Shown: positions 8,095-15,798 of the stretch, in pieces
Numbering within the stretch: the stretch's first letter is position 1
Layout: each line of letters opens with the position of its first letter
Assembly (NCBI GenBank): GCA_001797185.1
Contig: MGOS01000095.1
Coordinates: 12,829-47,395, forward strand
Direction: 5' to 3'
DNA length: 34,567 bases
Source: Clostridiales bacterium GWB2_37_7
GTDB taxonomy: Bacteria; Bacillota; Clostridia; Lutisporales; Lutisporaceae
Translations under genes and position numbers: made by a program
The notes under the pieces: generated by a model
The model's input: the letters and a program-made list of their open reading frames with translations, nothing else
What the model was told of the DNA's origin: nothing
Database searches by the model: none

Positions 8095-9966
8095 ATGGAC
8101 GTTATTCTATCCCTTGAGGACAAACTGAAAAATCTGCCTGAGAAGCCCGGAATATATATCATGAGGGATGAGGGCAATGAAATAATATATGTAGGCAAGG
8201 CAAAAAACCTGAAGAACAGAGTGAAGCAATATTTCCAAGCCTCCAAGGGTCACAGTCCAAAGGTTGTGGCAATGGTGGAGAGAATCGTAAATTTGGAATA
8301 CATCATAACGGATACGGAGCTGGAAGCGCTTATTTTGGAGTGCAATCTCATTAAGAAGCATAGGCCTAAATATAATATTTTATTAAAGGATGATAAGCAT
8401 TATCCCTATATCAAGGTAACTGTGAACGAGGACTATCCACGGATTATGATTACCAGAGAAATTAAAAAGGATGGAGCAAAATATTTTGGTCCATATACAG
8501 ACAAAATGGCAGTTAATAGAACTATTGAGACCATCAATAAACTTTTCCCAATTAGAAGCTGCAATAAAAACATTGCAAGAATAGAGGGCAAGGAAAGACC
8601 TTGTTTGAATTTTCATATAAACAGATGCATGGCTCCCTGCCAAGGAAATATAGACAAACAGCAGTATAAGGATGTTGTAAGGGGCATCATCCTGGTGTTG
8701 GACGGCAAGCAGGAGGAAATGGTAGGAGCGCTGGAACAGAAAATGCAGCAGGCAGCTGAAAATCTAGACTTTGAAAGAGCTGCTGAGATAAGAGACAGCA
8801 TCGCATCTTTACGTAAAATTGGAGAGAGGCAAAAAATCATTTCTTCATCTATGGTAGATCAGGACATAATAGCTATGGCTCGTGCCGACGGAGAAGCCTG
8901 TATGCAGGTATTCTTTGTACGAGGAGGAAAGCTTATAGGAAGAGAGCATTTTCTATTAGATGGCAGTGATTTGAGTGATCACGGTGAGGTGCTATCCGGT
9001 TTTATTAAGCAGTTCTATAACGGAGATATCTTTGTGCCAAAGGAAATAATACTACAGCATGAAATTGAGGATGCAGATATCATTGAAAACTGGCTCAGCG
9101 AAAAAAGAGGCAGTAAGGTAAAGCTGACGATACCTCAAAAAGGGGAAAAACAAAAGCTTATAGAAATGGTCAGCAAGAATGCAGAGGACACAATAAAGCT
9201 CCTGGTAGAAAAATATAAGCAGGATGAGCAAAAATCAATGGGAGCAATCAGTGAGCTGTCCGGCTATATTGGCTTGCCTAAAGTCCCAAAACGCATAGAA
9301 GCCTTTGATATATCTCACCTGCAGGGAGTAGAGAATGTAGGCTCCATGATTGTTTTTGAAAATGGAAAGCCTAAAAATAGCGATTATAGAAGATTTAAAA
9401 TAAAATATATTGAAGGAGCAAATGACTACGAAAGTATGAAAGAGGTGGTAGAACGCCGATTTATTCATGGACTGAAGGAACGTGAAATGCTGGAGAGGGA
9501 AGGCAAGGATATTGATTCCGGCAAATTTGCGATGCTGCCTGATTTAATTTTGATTGATGGCGGCTTGGGCCAGGTCAATGCGGTACTACCGATATTAAAG
9601 GAGATGAATTTGGATATTCCTGTATGCGGTATGGTAAAGGATGATAAGCACCGCACCAGAGGCTTGATATACAATGAATTGGAAATACCGATTCCTATCA
9701 GCTCTCATGCTTTTAGACTTATTACACATGTGCAGGATGAAGCACATAGGTTTGCCATATCCTATCATAGGAGCTTGCGAAGCAAGACAGCAGTTCAGTC
9801 GCAGCTGGATGAGGTTCCAGGTGTTGGTCCTGCAAGGCGTCAAGCGCTGCTCAAAAAGTTTGGTAGCTTAAAAAATATAAAGGCTGCCAGCATTGAAGAA
9901 TTAAGTACTGTACAGGGTATGAACAAAAAAACTGCAGAAATGATATATAATTATTTTAACTTATAA
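8095..9966 (+). CDS. uvrC: excinuclease ABC subunit C
   Basis: UvrC makes both incisions flanking the lesion in nucleotide excision repair. In 623 residues it shows, in order: an N-terminal GIY-YIG nuclease (PGIYIMRDEGNEIIYVGKAK, about 18-37); a Cys cluster (CNK…CLNF…CMAPC); a UVR motif that pairs with UvrB (LDFERAAEIRDSI); and an RNase H-like nuclease domain with DISHLQG and ILIDGGLGQ. It ends with tandem helix-hairpin-helix motifs (VPGVGPARRQALL and VQGMNKKTAEMI). ATG 8095 follows CAGGAGGG. It is monocistronic as far as can be seen and lies about 3 kb from uvrBA. Confidence 0.98.
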   Translation: MDVILSLEDKLKNLPEKPGIYIMRDEGNEIIYVGKAKNLKNRVKQYFQASKGHSPKVVAMVERIVNLEYIITDTELEALILECNLIKKHRPKYNILLKDDKHYPYIKVTVNEDYPRIMITREIKKDGAKYFGPYTDKMAVNRTIETINKLFPIRSCNKNIARIEGKERPCLNFHINRCMAPCQGNIDKQQYKDVVRGIILVLDGKQEEMVGALEQKMQQAAENLDFERAAEIRDSIASLRKIGERQKIISSSMVDQDIIAMARADGEACMQVFFVRGGKLIGREHFLLDGSDLSDHGEVLSGFIKQFYNGDIFVPKEIILQHEIEDADIIENWLSEKRGSKVKLTIPQKGEKQKLIEMVSKNAEDTIKLLVEKYKQDEQKSMGAISELSGYIGLPKVPKRIEAFDISHLQGVENVGSMIVFENGKPKNSDYRRFKIKYIEGANDYESMKEVVERRFIHGLKEREMLEREGKDIDSGKFAMLPDLILIDGGLGQVNAVLPILKEMNLDIPVCGMVKDDKHRTRGLIYNELEIPIPISSHAFRLITHVQDEAHRFAISYHRSLRSKTAVQSQLDEVPGVGPARRQALLKKFGSLKNIKAASIEELSTVQGMNKKTAEMIYNYFNL

Positions 9967-10046
9967 GACTTTTTTGTTTGCTGTCCGTATTATAAAGTGA
10001 AAATACACAAAATGCATTTTAGAAAGAAATTTATGGAGGTAAATAT

Positions 10047-10310
10047 ATGAATAAAAGACTATACAGATCAAGAACAAAAAGAACCCTGTCAGGGGTTTGC
10101 GGTGGCTTAGAGGATTACTTTAATATAGACGTAACCATCATAAGATTGGTTTGGGTGCTTATTACGATTATGTCTGGCGGATTCCCAGGTATCGTGGCTT
10201 ATGTAATAGCAGTGTTCATCATACCAGAAGAACCCGTTGGCTATTACAATAGCGATATGAACAAAAACAATGCTGACTATGAGATAGATAAGGATGAAGA
10301 AAATAAATAA
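10047..10310 (+). CDS. PspC-domain membrane protein
   Basis: An 87-residue protein consisting of one PspC domain. The N-terminal basic stretch (MNKRLYRSRTKRTLSGVCGG) and one long hydrophobic region (IIRLVWVLITIMSGGFPGIV and following, about residues 34-60) are typical. Stand-alone PspC proteins are linked to envelope-stress responses, but a role here is inferred only from the domain. A charged, Asn/Asp-rich tail follows. GGAGG precedes ATG 10047. The PHP gene starts 15 bases downstream, implying co-transcription. Confidence 0.88.
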   Translation: MNKRLYRSRTKRTLSGVCGGLEDYFNIDVTIIRLVWVLITIMSGGFPGIVAYVIAVFIIPEEPVGYYNSDMNKNNADYEIDKDEENK

Positions 10311-10325
10311 GAAGTAGGTGTACAT

Positions 10326-11072
10326 TTGAAACTTTTGGTTGATACACACTGTCATACCTTGTCCAGTGGTCACGCATACAGCACCATCAAAGAAATGGCT
10401 GACTATGCAAGCCAAATAGGGATGAAAATCATCGGTATGACGGATCATGGACCTTCTTTACCGGGAGCTCCACATATATATCATTTTGGAAATTTAAGAA
10501 TTCTGCCGGAATATATCAGCGGGGTGAGAATACTAAAGGGTGTTGAAGCAAATATTATGAGCTACGATGGTACGCTGGATATGCCGGAAAAATTTTTAAG
10601 TAAGCTGGAGCTTGTAATAGCTGGCTTCCATGATGCATGTCTGATACCTGGTAGTGTAGAGGAAAACACTCGAGCAGTAATAGGAGCGATGAAGAATCCT
10701 TTGGTGGATATTATTGCCCATCCCGGCAACCCGCAGTTTCCAGTAGATGTCGAGCGAGTTGTAGCTTGTGCAATAGAAACCAGCACATTGATAGAAATAA
10801 ACAATAGTTCATTTGGTAATGCGAGAAGAGGCAGTGAAGGAAATTGCAGGCAGATTGCACTGGAAGCCAAGGAAAAGGGTGCTATGCTTACTACTGGCAG
10901 TGATTCTCATATATGCTTCCACGTGGGCAAGTTTGACAAGGTACTTAAACTATTTGAGGATGTGGGAATTACTGAAGAACTGGTAATAAGCTCTAATCCA
11001 CAGAAATTGATTGATTTTCTGAACAAAAAGGGTAAAAAAATAAACTATGGCATAGAAGTCCCTTTTGTATAA
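10326..11072 (+). CDS. PHP-domain phosphoesterase (YcdX-like)
   Basis: A 248-residue metal-dependent phosphoesterase of the polymerase-and-histidinol-phosphatase family, close to the YcdX type. Metal-binding motifs are seen throughout: DTHCHT (6-11), MTDHG (about 39-43), GVEANI, GFHDA, IAHPGNP and, near the C-terminus, SDSHICFHVG. The substrate is unknown; relatives hydrolyse small phosphate esters. The start is a TTG at 10326 placed about 6 bases after AGGTG; the conserved DTHCHT begins 6 residues in, so no other start fits. It is probably the second gene of an operon with the PspC gene. A second, more distant PHP protein lies at 13977-14711. Confidence 0.88.
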   Translation: MKLLVDTHCHTLSSGHAYSTIKEMADYASQIGMKIIGMTDHGPSLPGAPHIYHFGNLRILPEYISGVRILKGVEANIMSYDGTLDMPEKFLSKLELVIAGFHDACLIPGSVEENTRAVIGAMKNPLVDIIAHPGNPQFPVDVERVVACAIETSTLIEINNSSFGNARRGSEGNCRQIALEAKEKGAMLTTGSDSHICFHVGKFDKVLKLFEDVGITEELVISSNPQKLIDFLNKKGKKINYGIEVPFV

Positions 11073-11088
11073 ACAGCGAATAACATAT

Positions 11089-11121
11089 CGCGCTATAGAA
11101 TGAATGAAAATGTATAGTGCG
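11089..11121 (+). terminator. hairpin after the PHP gene
   Basis: A 9-bp stem with one G-T wobble (11089-11097 with 11113-11121) and a 15-base loop. No clear T-run follows, so termination is uncertain. Confidence 0.35.
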
Positions 11122-11169
11122 AAATATATTGAATATATATAGAGTAAAAGCTTATCAGGAGGGATACAA

Positions 11170-12498
11170 ATGACCCTGAAAAGAGCCTTTACTCTTTTTT
11201 TATGTATTTTGATGCTAGCCTTCGTGGGCATGGGACCTATACTGCTTCAAAGGTATAGAGTTGAATATAATAAAAGCTATGAGTATATGAAAAATGAAAT
11301 ACCTTGGAGAGGAGTCATTACGGTTTGGGATTATCCCAGGCTTAATACGCAAAACGGTACAAAGCTTTCTTGGATGAGTGCTAAGATTAAGCAATTTGAA
11401 AAGCTTCATCCCGGCGTTTATATAGAATTTAAGGAATTGGAGCCTGCAGGTGGGTACACCTTGTTGAAGGCTGCTGCCAGCACAGGAGCATATCCCGATG
11501 TAGCGCCTGTAGGCAGTGATTATTATTTTATGTCAGAAGGCTTGTTAGAAGAATTAGATGATATAACAGAAACTGAAAAGTCTGATTTCCTACCAACTGC
11601 CTTAGAAAGTGCAAGCTATCAGGGCAGGCTTTATGGATTGCCATGGATCATGACGGGTTATACCATGCTGCTCAACACCTCAATGTTTAGCGAAAAAAAT
11701 ATTCCAATACCGCAGGATGGCAACTGGACCTTTGATCAATTTACAGATGCTGTCAAACAGCTTACCTATGATACCAACAGAAAGAAAGGTCCCGATGTGT
11801 TTGGCTTTAATTCTTATATTGAGCCGGGCGCTTATAATATCTATGGAATTCTTATGAGTGACGGAGCAGAAATCATAAGCAGTGAAAATGGCAGGTATGT
11901 CTATGAAGGTCCTCAAGCTTTGTCGGGCTTGCAGAAGCTATATCAGCTTAAGTACATTTATAAAGCTACACCTGATAATTTTGGGGAGGCAACTCAGGGA
12001 GAAGTTCTAAACTCCTTTATAAAGGGTAAAACTGCAGTCATTACTGCACCTTCTTGGACTATACCCTATATCAGAAATATTTCCTCAGACTCGGTTGAGT
12101 TTACAACAGCAAATTATCCGACCGGAAGTACAGAAATGCCTGTCAGCATTGGGTCAAGCACCTGTTCCTTTGCAGTATTTAAACAAAAGGATGAGAATAA
12201 GAGGGAAATGAGTATAGAATTTGTTAAGTTCTTAACTTCTGCAGAAGGTGAGGAGGAGCTGAAGAACTATGGATATTTCTCTGCACGCAAAACAGGAGAG
12301 AATTTATACCAAAATGACAAGGAAATGAGTATGATACAGCAGAGTTTAAGCTTTGTGGAGCCAATACCAAGGCACAAGAACTGGGAGCAAATTGACTTAA
12401 TACTGCAGTCAAGGGTTAAAGCCGCAATCATGGGAGAGTTGACACCGGAAGAAGCGATAAAAGATGCCAAGGAGCTGCTGCAAAAATATACGGAATAA
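11170..12498 (+). CDS. extracellular solute-binding protein, family 1 (orphan)
   Basis: A 442-residue protein with the fold of MalE-type ABC-importer binding proteins. The N-terminus has a basic start and a long hydrophobic stretch (about 6-26) followed by an Arg/Tyr-rich segment. No lipobox Cys follows the hydrophobic core (the only Cys, at 12, is inside it), so the protein looks membrane-anchored by an uncleaved signal rather than being a lipoprotein. Family features include …ITVWDYP…, PDVAPVGSDYYF, the YGLPW motif and a late INxxxTPEEAIKD-like helix (GELTPEEAIKDAKELLQKY). No permease or ATPase gene is nearby. CAGGAGGG precedes ATG 11170. The likely ligand is a sugar or oligosaccharide, by family only. 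Confidence 0.85.
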   Translation: MTLKRAFTLFLCILMLAFVGMGPILLQRYRVEYNKSYEYMKNEIPWRGVITVWDYPRLNTQNGTKLSWMSAKIKQFEKLHPGVYIEFKELEPAGGYTLLKAAASTGAYPDVAPVGSDYYFMSEGLLEELDDITETEKSDFLPTALESASYQGRLYGLPWIMTGYTMLLNTSMFSEKNIPIPQDGNWTFDQFTDAVKQLTYDTNRKKGPDVFGFNSYIEPGAYNIYGILMSDGAEIISSENGRYVYEGPQALSGLQKLYQLKYIYKATPDNFGEATQGEVLNSFIKGKTAVITAPSWTIPYIRNISSDSVEFTTANYPTGSTEMPVSIGSSTCSFAVFKQKDENKREMSIEFVKFLTSAEGEEELKNYGYFSARKTGENLYQNDKEMSMIQQSLSFVEPIPRHKNWEQIDLILQSRVKAAIMGELTPEEAIKDAKELLQKYTE

Positions 12499-12587
12499 AA
12501 TATTTCTATATACTGTGCAAACCACAAAAGTATTGTATAATGGAATTTGCAGCGAATGGTTGCAATAAAGCTAAACTGCATAAATTG

Positions 12588-12596
12588 TGCTATAAT
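12588..12596 (+). promoter_or_regulatory. extended -10 promoter of murB
   Basis: TGCTATAAT at 12588-12596 is a perfect -10 hexamer with the TGn extension. No good -35 is seen at the proper distance, as is common with extended -10 promoters. murB starts 44 bases downstream. The same TGCTATAAT word precedes the PPi-PFK gene. Confidence 0.55.
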
Positions 12597-12639
12597 ATTG
12601 AATAATAGAGCATATGCAGTACCTTAAGGGGGATTTACA

Positions 12640-13545
12640 ATGGAGAATTTAAAGATTGATATAGAAGCTTCGGGCATCAAAAATATAAGATTCAGTGAGC
12701 CTATGAGTCAGCACACATCCTTCAAGGTAGGAGGACCTGCTGAACTATTTTTTGAACCAGCTGATGTAGAAGAGCTGAAAAAGACACTTGGCTTTGTAAT
12801 AGAACATAAAATTCCATACTATGTAATAGGAAATGGAACAAATCTGCTGGTAGGCGACAATGGAATCCGAGGCGCTATTATAAAGGTTGGAGAAAGCTTT
12901 GGTGAAATAGATATTGTTGGAGAAGAGATAACTGTTGAATGCGGGGTGCTTCTTTCGACACTTTCCAAGGCTGCTGCCAGAAATGCCTTAACAGGCTTAG
13001 AGTTTGCCAGTGGCATACCTGGCTATCTGGGTGGCGCAGTTGCCATGAATGCAGGAGCCTATGGCGGTGAGATGAAGGATGTAATTGAGTGGGTGGAGGT
13101 TCTGGATGAAAATCTTGAGCTGCAAAGGTACACCAATACTCAGATGGAATTTAACTACAGAAGAAGTATTGTAGAACCTAGAGGATTTATCGTAGTTCGC
13201 TGCAAGCTTAAGCTTAAGAAAGGTGAACAAGAGCAGATAAACGGCATTATGTCGGATTTGGCTCAAAAGAGAAAAACAAAGCAGCCCTTGCATCTTCCAA
13301 GTGCAGGCAGTACCTTTAGGAGACCACCGGGGTATTTTGCCGGCAAGCTGATTGAGGATGCAGGACTTAGAGGCTTTGGCATAGGAGGTGCGCAGGTATC
13401 TGAACTACACTGCGGCTTTGTGGTAAACAGAGGTGAAGCTACAGCCAAGGATGTGTATGATTTGATTAAGTATGTACAGCGTACAGTTTTTAATCAGTTT
13501 GGAATAATGCTGGAAACAGAAATTAAAATATTAGGTGAATTTTAA
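12640..13545 (+). CDS. murB: UDP-N-acetylenolpyruvoylglucosamine reductase
   Basis: MurB is the FAD enzyme that reduces UDP-GlcNAc-enolpyruvate to UDP-MurNAc with NADPH, in cytoplasmic peptidoglycan precursor synthesis. In 301 residues it shows the FAD-binding region GNGTNLLVGDNGIRG, then FASGIPGYLGGAVAMNAGAYGG. The YRRS loop, the catalytic Ser motif PSAGSTFRRP and the C-terminal Glu (LETEIKILGEF) follow. Length and motifs fit the shorter Firmicutes-type enzymes. ATG 12640 follows AAGGGGGAT. It ends at a strong terminator. Location near rapZ and yvcK, which also act on cell-wall precursor flow, is common in clostridia. Confidence 0.97.
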   Translation: MENLKIDIEASGIKNIRFSEPMSQHTSFKVGGPAELFFEPADVEELKKTLGFVIEHKIPYYVIGNGTNLLVGDNGIRGAIIKVGESFGEIDIVGEEITVECGVLLSTLSKAAARNALTGLEFASGIPGYLGGAVAMNAGAYGGEMKDVIEWVEVLDENLELQRYTNTQMEFNYRRSIVEPRGFIVVRCKLKLKKGEQEQINGIMSDLAQKRKTKQPLHLPSAGSTFRRPPGYFAGKLIEDAGLRGFGIGGAQVSELHCGFVVNRGEATAKDVYDLIKYVQRTVFNQFGIMLETEIKILGEF

Positions 13546-13568
13546 TGTGTCTAAGGACACATTTTTTT
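13544..13568 (+). terminator. terminator of murB
   Basis: AATGTGTC pairs with GACACATT (8 bp, loop TAAG) and is followed by seven T. It overlaps the murB stop codon. Confidence 0.9.
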
Positions 13569-13600
13569 ATTGTATAGGAAATTGAAATTTCCTATACAAT
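13569..13600. repeat. 32-bp palindrome after murB
   Basis: Two perfect 15-bp arms (13569-13583 and 13586-13600; core TATAGGAAATT and its complement) around the bases GA. It directly abuts the murB terminator and is not followed by a T-run. It could be a second RNA hairpin, an operator, or the edge of an inserted sequence. Confidence 0.7.
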
Positions 13601-13802
13601 GGGGGACCTGTCGTGAAATACGGAATATATGGGAAATCAGTGTTCAATGAGGCGAATATTCTAGTGTAAAGGAAGATGGAGTTTCTGATACGATGAGAGA
13701 ATTCTCATAACCTTAAAGGAGGGAGCTCAGGATGCTTGCATCCGTGGTCGGGAACCATAGGGTTCCTTAGGGTCAAATAGTGCGGCGTGAGACGCATTTT
13801 TT
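13601..13802 (+). ncRNA. candidate structured RNA between murB and PHP gene
   Basis: This 200-base stretch has no credible reading frame but several consecutive small hairpins: ATGAGA/TCTCAT (13693-13708), GGATG/CATCC (13730-13743) and GGAACC/GGTTCC (13751-13766). It ends in a GC-rich hairpin with a T-run (13781-13802, GCGT/ACGC then six T). Longer pairings such as ATCAG (13636-13640) with CTGAT (13685-13689) are possible. It resembles the layout of a small RNA or riboswitch with its own terminator. No known class was recognised; T-box, SAM, FMN, glycine and tmRNA signatures are absent. Confidence 0.4.
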
Positions 13803-13900
13803 ATGGCAAAATAAAATGACAAATACCCATGCATGCTATTAAGGTGTATAATATAAACAAAACTGTGTTTGTTTATATTAAGAGAATGACAAATAGTGTT

Positions 13901-13956
13901 TTGATAATAATAAAGGCAGGTTATAATATAAGTAGTGGACGCACCCATAGCGTCCA
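13901..13956 (+). promoter_or_regulatory. promoter and 5'-end hairpin of second PHP gene
   Basis: TTGATA (13901-13906) and a perfect TATAAT (13922-13927) are 15 bases apart, slightly short. Transcription would begin near 13934, just before a 7-bp hairpin TGGACGC/GCGTCCA (13936-13956). Such 5'-terminal hairpins often protect mRNAs in Firmicutes. This layout argues that the in-frame GTG at 13935 is leader, not coding. Confidence 0.5.
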
Positions 13957-13976
13957 GCATTGAAGAGGTGGATGTT

Positions 13977-14711
13977 TTGATTACACTATACGCTGACTAT
14001 CATACCCACACAATCTATAGCCATGGCAAAGGTACCATCATGGACAATGTAATGGCTGCCAAGAGAAAAGGACTTACTGAAATAGCTATTACAGATCATG
14101 GTATACGTCACTTAACCTTTGGTGTGAGAAAGAAAAACATAGTCAAGATGAGACAGGAAATAGATAATATAAATGAACATTGTGAAGGTGTAAAGGTGCT
14201 GCTGGGAATGGAATGCAACATAATAAGCACTGAAGGCGATATTGATATGAATGACGATATTAGAAAACACCTTGATATATTGCTAGTAGGTTATCACATG
14301 ATGGTAATCCCCAAAAGTCTTAGAGATGCATGGAATATATACGGCTTGAACTATTTAGATAAATTTTTCTCCTATAATACTGAAAAGGTTAAGGAGAAAA
14401 ACACCATAGCAATAGCTAAAGCAATTGAGAAACACAAAATTGATATTATTACACATCCGGGTGCCAGAATCCCGATTGATACTACATATGTTGCGCAGAT
14501 AGCTGCTAAGGCTGGAACTGCTCTTGAGATTAATTCTCATAGCAGTGCTATGACTGCAGAACACGTAAAGGCTGCTGCCAAATATGGCGTTCAATTTGTT
14601 ATAGATAGTGATGCCCACAGACCTGAAGATGTAGGAAGACTTGACAATGGACTTAAAATTGCTTTGGAAGCAGGGCTAGACAGCAACCAAATAATTAATG
14701 CTATTAAATAA
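13977..14711 (+). CDS. PHP-domain phosphoesterase (PolX-type)
   Basis: A 244-residue PHP protein resembling the isolated PHP domain found at the C-terminus of bacterial PolX. Metal-binding motifs: DYHTHT, ITDHG, GMECNI, VGYHMM, ITHPGAR and DSDAHRPEDVG. The TTG at 13977 is chosen as start because AGAGGTG lies 6 bases before it and HTHT then begins near residue 8. An in-frame GTG at 13935 would coincide with the predicted transcription start and a hairpin. The reaction is unknown. rapZ starts 42 bases downstream after a weak hairpin (14713-14730), so partial read-through into rapZ is likely. It is only distantly similar to the PHP protein at 10326. Confidence 0.85.
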   Translation: MITLYADYHTHTIYSHGKGTIMDNVMAAKRKGLTEIAITDHGIRHLTFGVRKKNIVKMRQEIDNINEHCEGVKVLLGMECNIISTEGDIDMNDDIRKHLDILLVGYHMMVIPKSLRDAWNIYGLNYLDKFFSYNTEKVKEKNTIAIAKAIEKHKIDIITHPGARIPIDTTYVAQIAAKAGTALEINSHSSAMTAEHVKAAAKYGVQFVIDSDAHRPEDVGRLDNGLKIALEAGLDSNQIINAIK

Positions 14712-14753
14712 GATAAATACTTGTATTTATTCTTTGTCTGAGGAGGAGGCTAT

Positions 14754-15617
14754 ATGAAATTTTTAATAGTTACCGGACTATCGGGAGCAGGCAAAAGCTT
14801 GTCTATAAAGTATTTAGAGGATTTTGGATATTTCTGTGTAGACAATCTTCCTCCTGCACTTATAGTTAAGTTTGCAGAGTTGTGGAGCCAAAGCAAAAGT
14901 ACCTCTGAAAATATTGCTTTGGTTATCGATATTCGAGGAGGTAAATTTTTTGATCAGCTGCAGGTTAGTTTGGAAGAATTAAAGAACGCAGGTTTTGATT
15001 ATGAAATACTATTCCTTGAGGCTTCAGATGAGATATTGATTAAGCGCTTTAAGGCTAGCAGGAGACAGCATCCCCTTGCTGTGGACGGTAGGATCATAAG
15101 AGGAATCAAAGCAGAACGCAGAAAGCTGGAGCATATCAAATCAAAAGCGAGCTTTATAATAGACACTACCAACATGCTGCCTTCTGATTTGAAGGATGAG
15201 ATGAAGCATCTGTTTGTAGAAGGGGGCAAGTCGGAGGGCATCAACATAAGTGTTGTATCCTTTGGCTTCAAATATGGAATACCCTTGGATTCTGATATGG
15301 TTTTTGATGTAAGGTTTTTACCAAACCCTTATTATGTAGAAAGCTTAAAGAAATACAGCGGTAATGATGAAGGGGTCAGAAGCTACGTAATGCAATGGCC
15401 GGAAGCAATTGAGTTTAAGAACAAGCTGGTGGAAATGGTGGAATTTCTTATTCCTAATTTCATCAAAGAAGGGAAAAGCCAATTGGTTATTTCAATTGGT
15501 TGTACCGGAGGCAGACATAGGTCTGTAACAATGGTAAACATGTTAAGTAAAAAGCTAAAGGAAAACAACCACAGGGTAATAGTAGAGCATAGGGATATTG
15601 AAGAGGATAACCACTAA
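14754..15617 (+). CDS. rapZ: RNase adapter / nucleotide-binding protein RapZ (YvcJ)
   Basis: A 287-residue P-loop protein. In E. coli RapZ binds GlcN6P and directs decay of the small RNA GlmZ, so controlling GlmS; the Firmicutes homologue YvcJ binds nucleotides and affects competence and envelope traits. Walker A GLSGAGKS is at residues 8-15, VDNLPPAL follows near 31, and the C-terminal domain carries the highly conserved CTGGRHRS (250-257). GAGGAGGAGG precedes ATG 14754. It is followed by yvcK and whiA, the common Gram-positive order, though here a 180-base leader lies before yvcK and lepB is inserted before whiA. Confidence 0.96.
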   Translation: MKFLIVTGLSGAGKSLSIKYLEDFGYFCVDNLPPALIVKFAELWSQSKSTSENIALVIDIRGGKFFDQLQVSLEELKNAGFDYEILFLEASDEILIKRFKASRRQHPLAVDGRIIRGIKAERRKLEHIKSKASFIIDTTNMLPSDLKDEMKHLFVEGGKSEGINISVVSFGFKYGIPLDSDMVFDVRFLPNPYYVESLKKYSGNDEGVRSYVMQWPEAIEFKNKLVEMVEFLIPNFIKEGKSQLVISIGCTGGRHRSVTMVNMLSKKLKENNHRVIVEHRDIEEDNH

Positions 15618-15694
15618 TAACATATAGCAGTACTGAGATTAATATAATATTAGTATGACTTAATAGTATATTAAGACATAATCAAAAAGGGTTC

Positions 15695-15783
15695 TACACC
15701 ACAAAGCTAACTTTATGTAAGTTGCTTCTCCACGATATGTTAAGAAGCCTGTGCAGCAAATATAAACTAAGCTTTGCGGTGTA
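15695..15783 (+). promoter_or_regulatory. candidate structured leader of yvcK
   Basis: A closed multi-branch fold is visible. The outer stem is 15695-15708 with 15770-15783 (13 pairs and one A-C mismatch). Inside are two hairpins, AACTT/AAGTT (15709-15723) and GCTTCT/AGAAGC (15724-15748), stacked end to end. It ends 4 bases before the yvcK ribosome binding site, a position suited to control of translation. It was not recognised as a known riboswitch class. Confidence 0.45.
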
Positions 15784-15798
15784 TATCGGGGGATGAGC

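Noticed and set aside
13601-13802. Assignment of this stretch to a c-di-AMP (ydaO) riboswitch
   Set aside because: The GGGAACC…GGGTTCC piece is only loosely similar, the other conserved blocks are missing, and the next gene has its own promoter.
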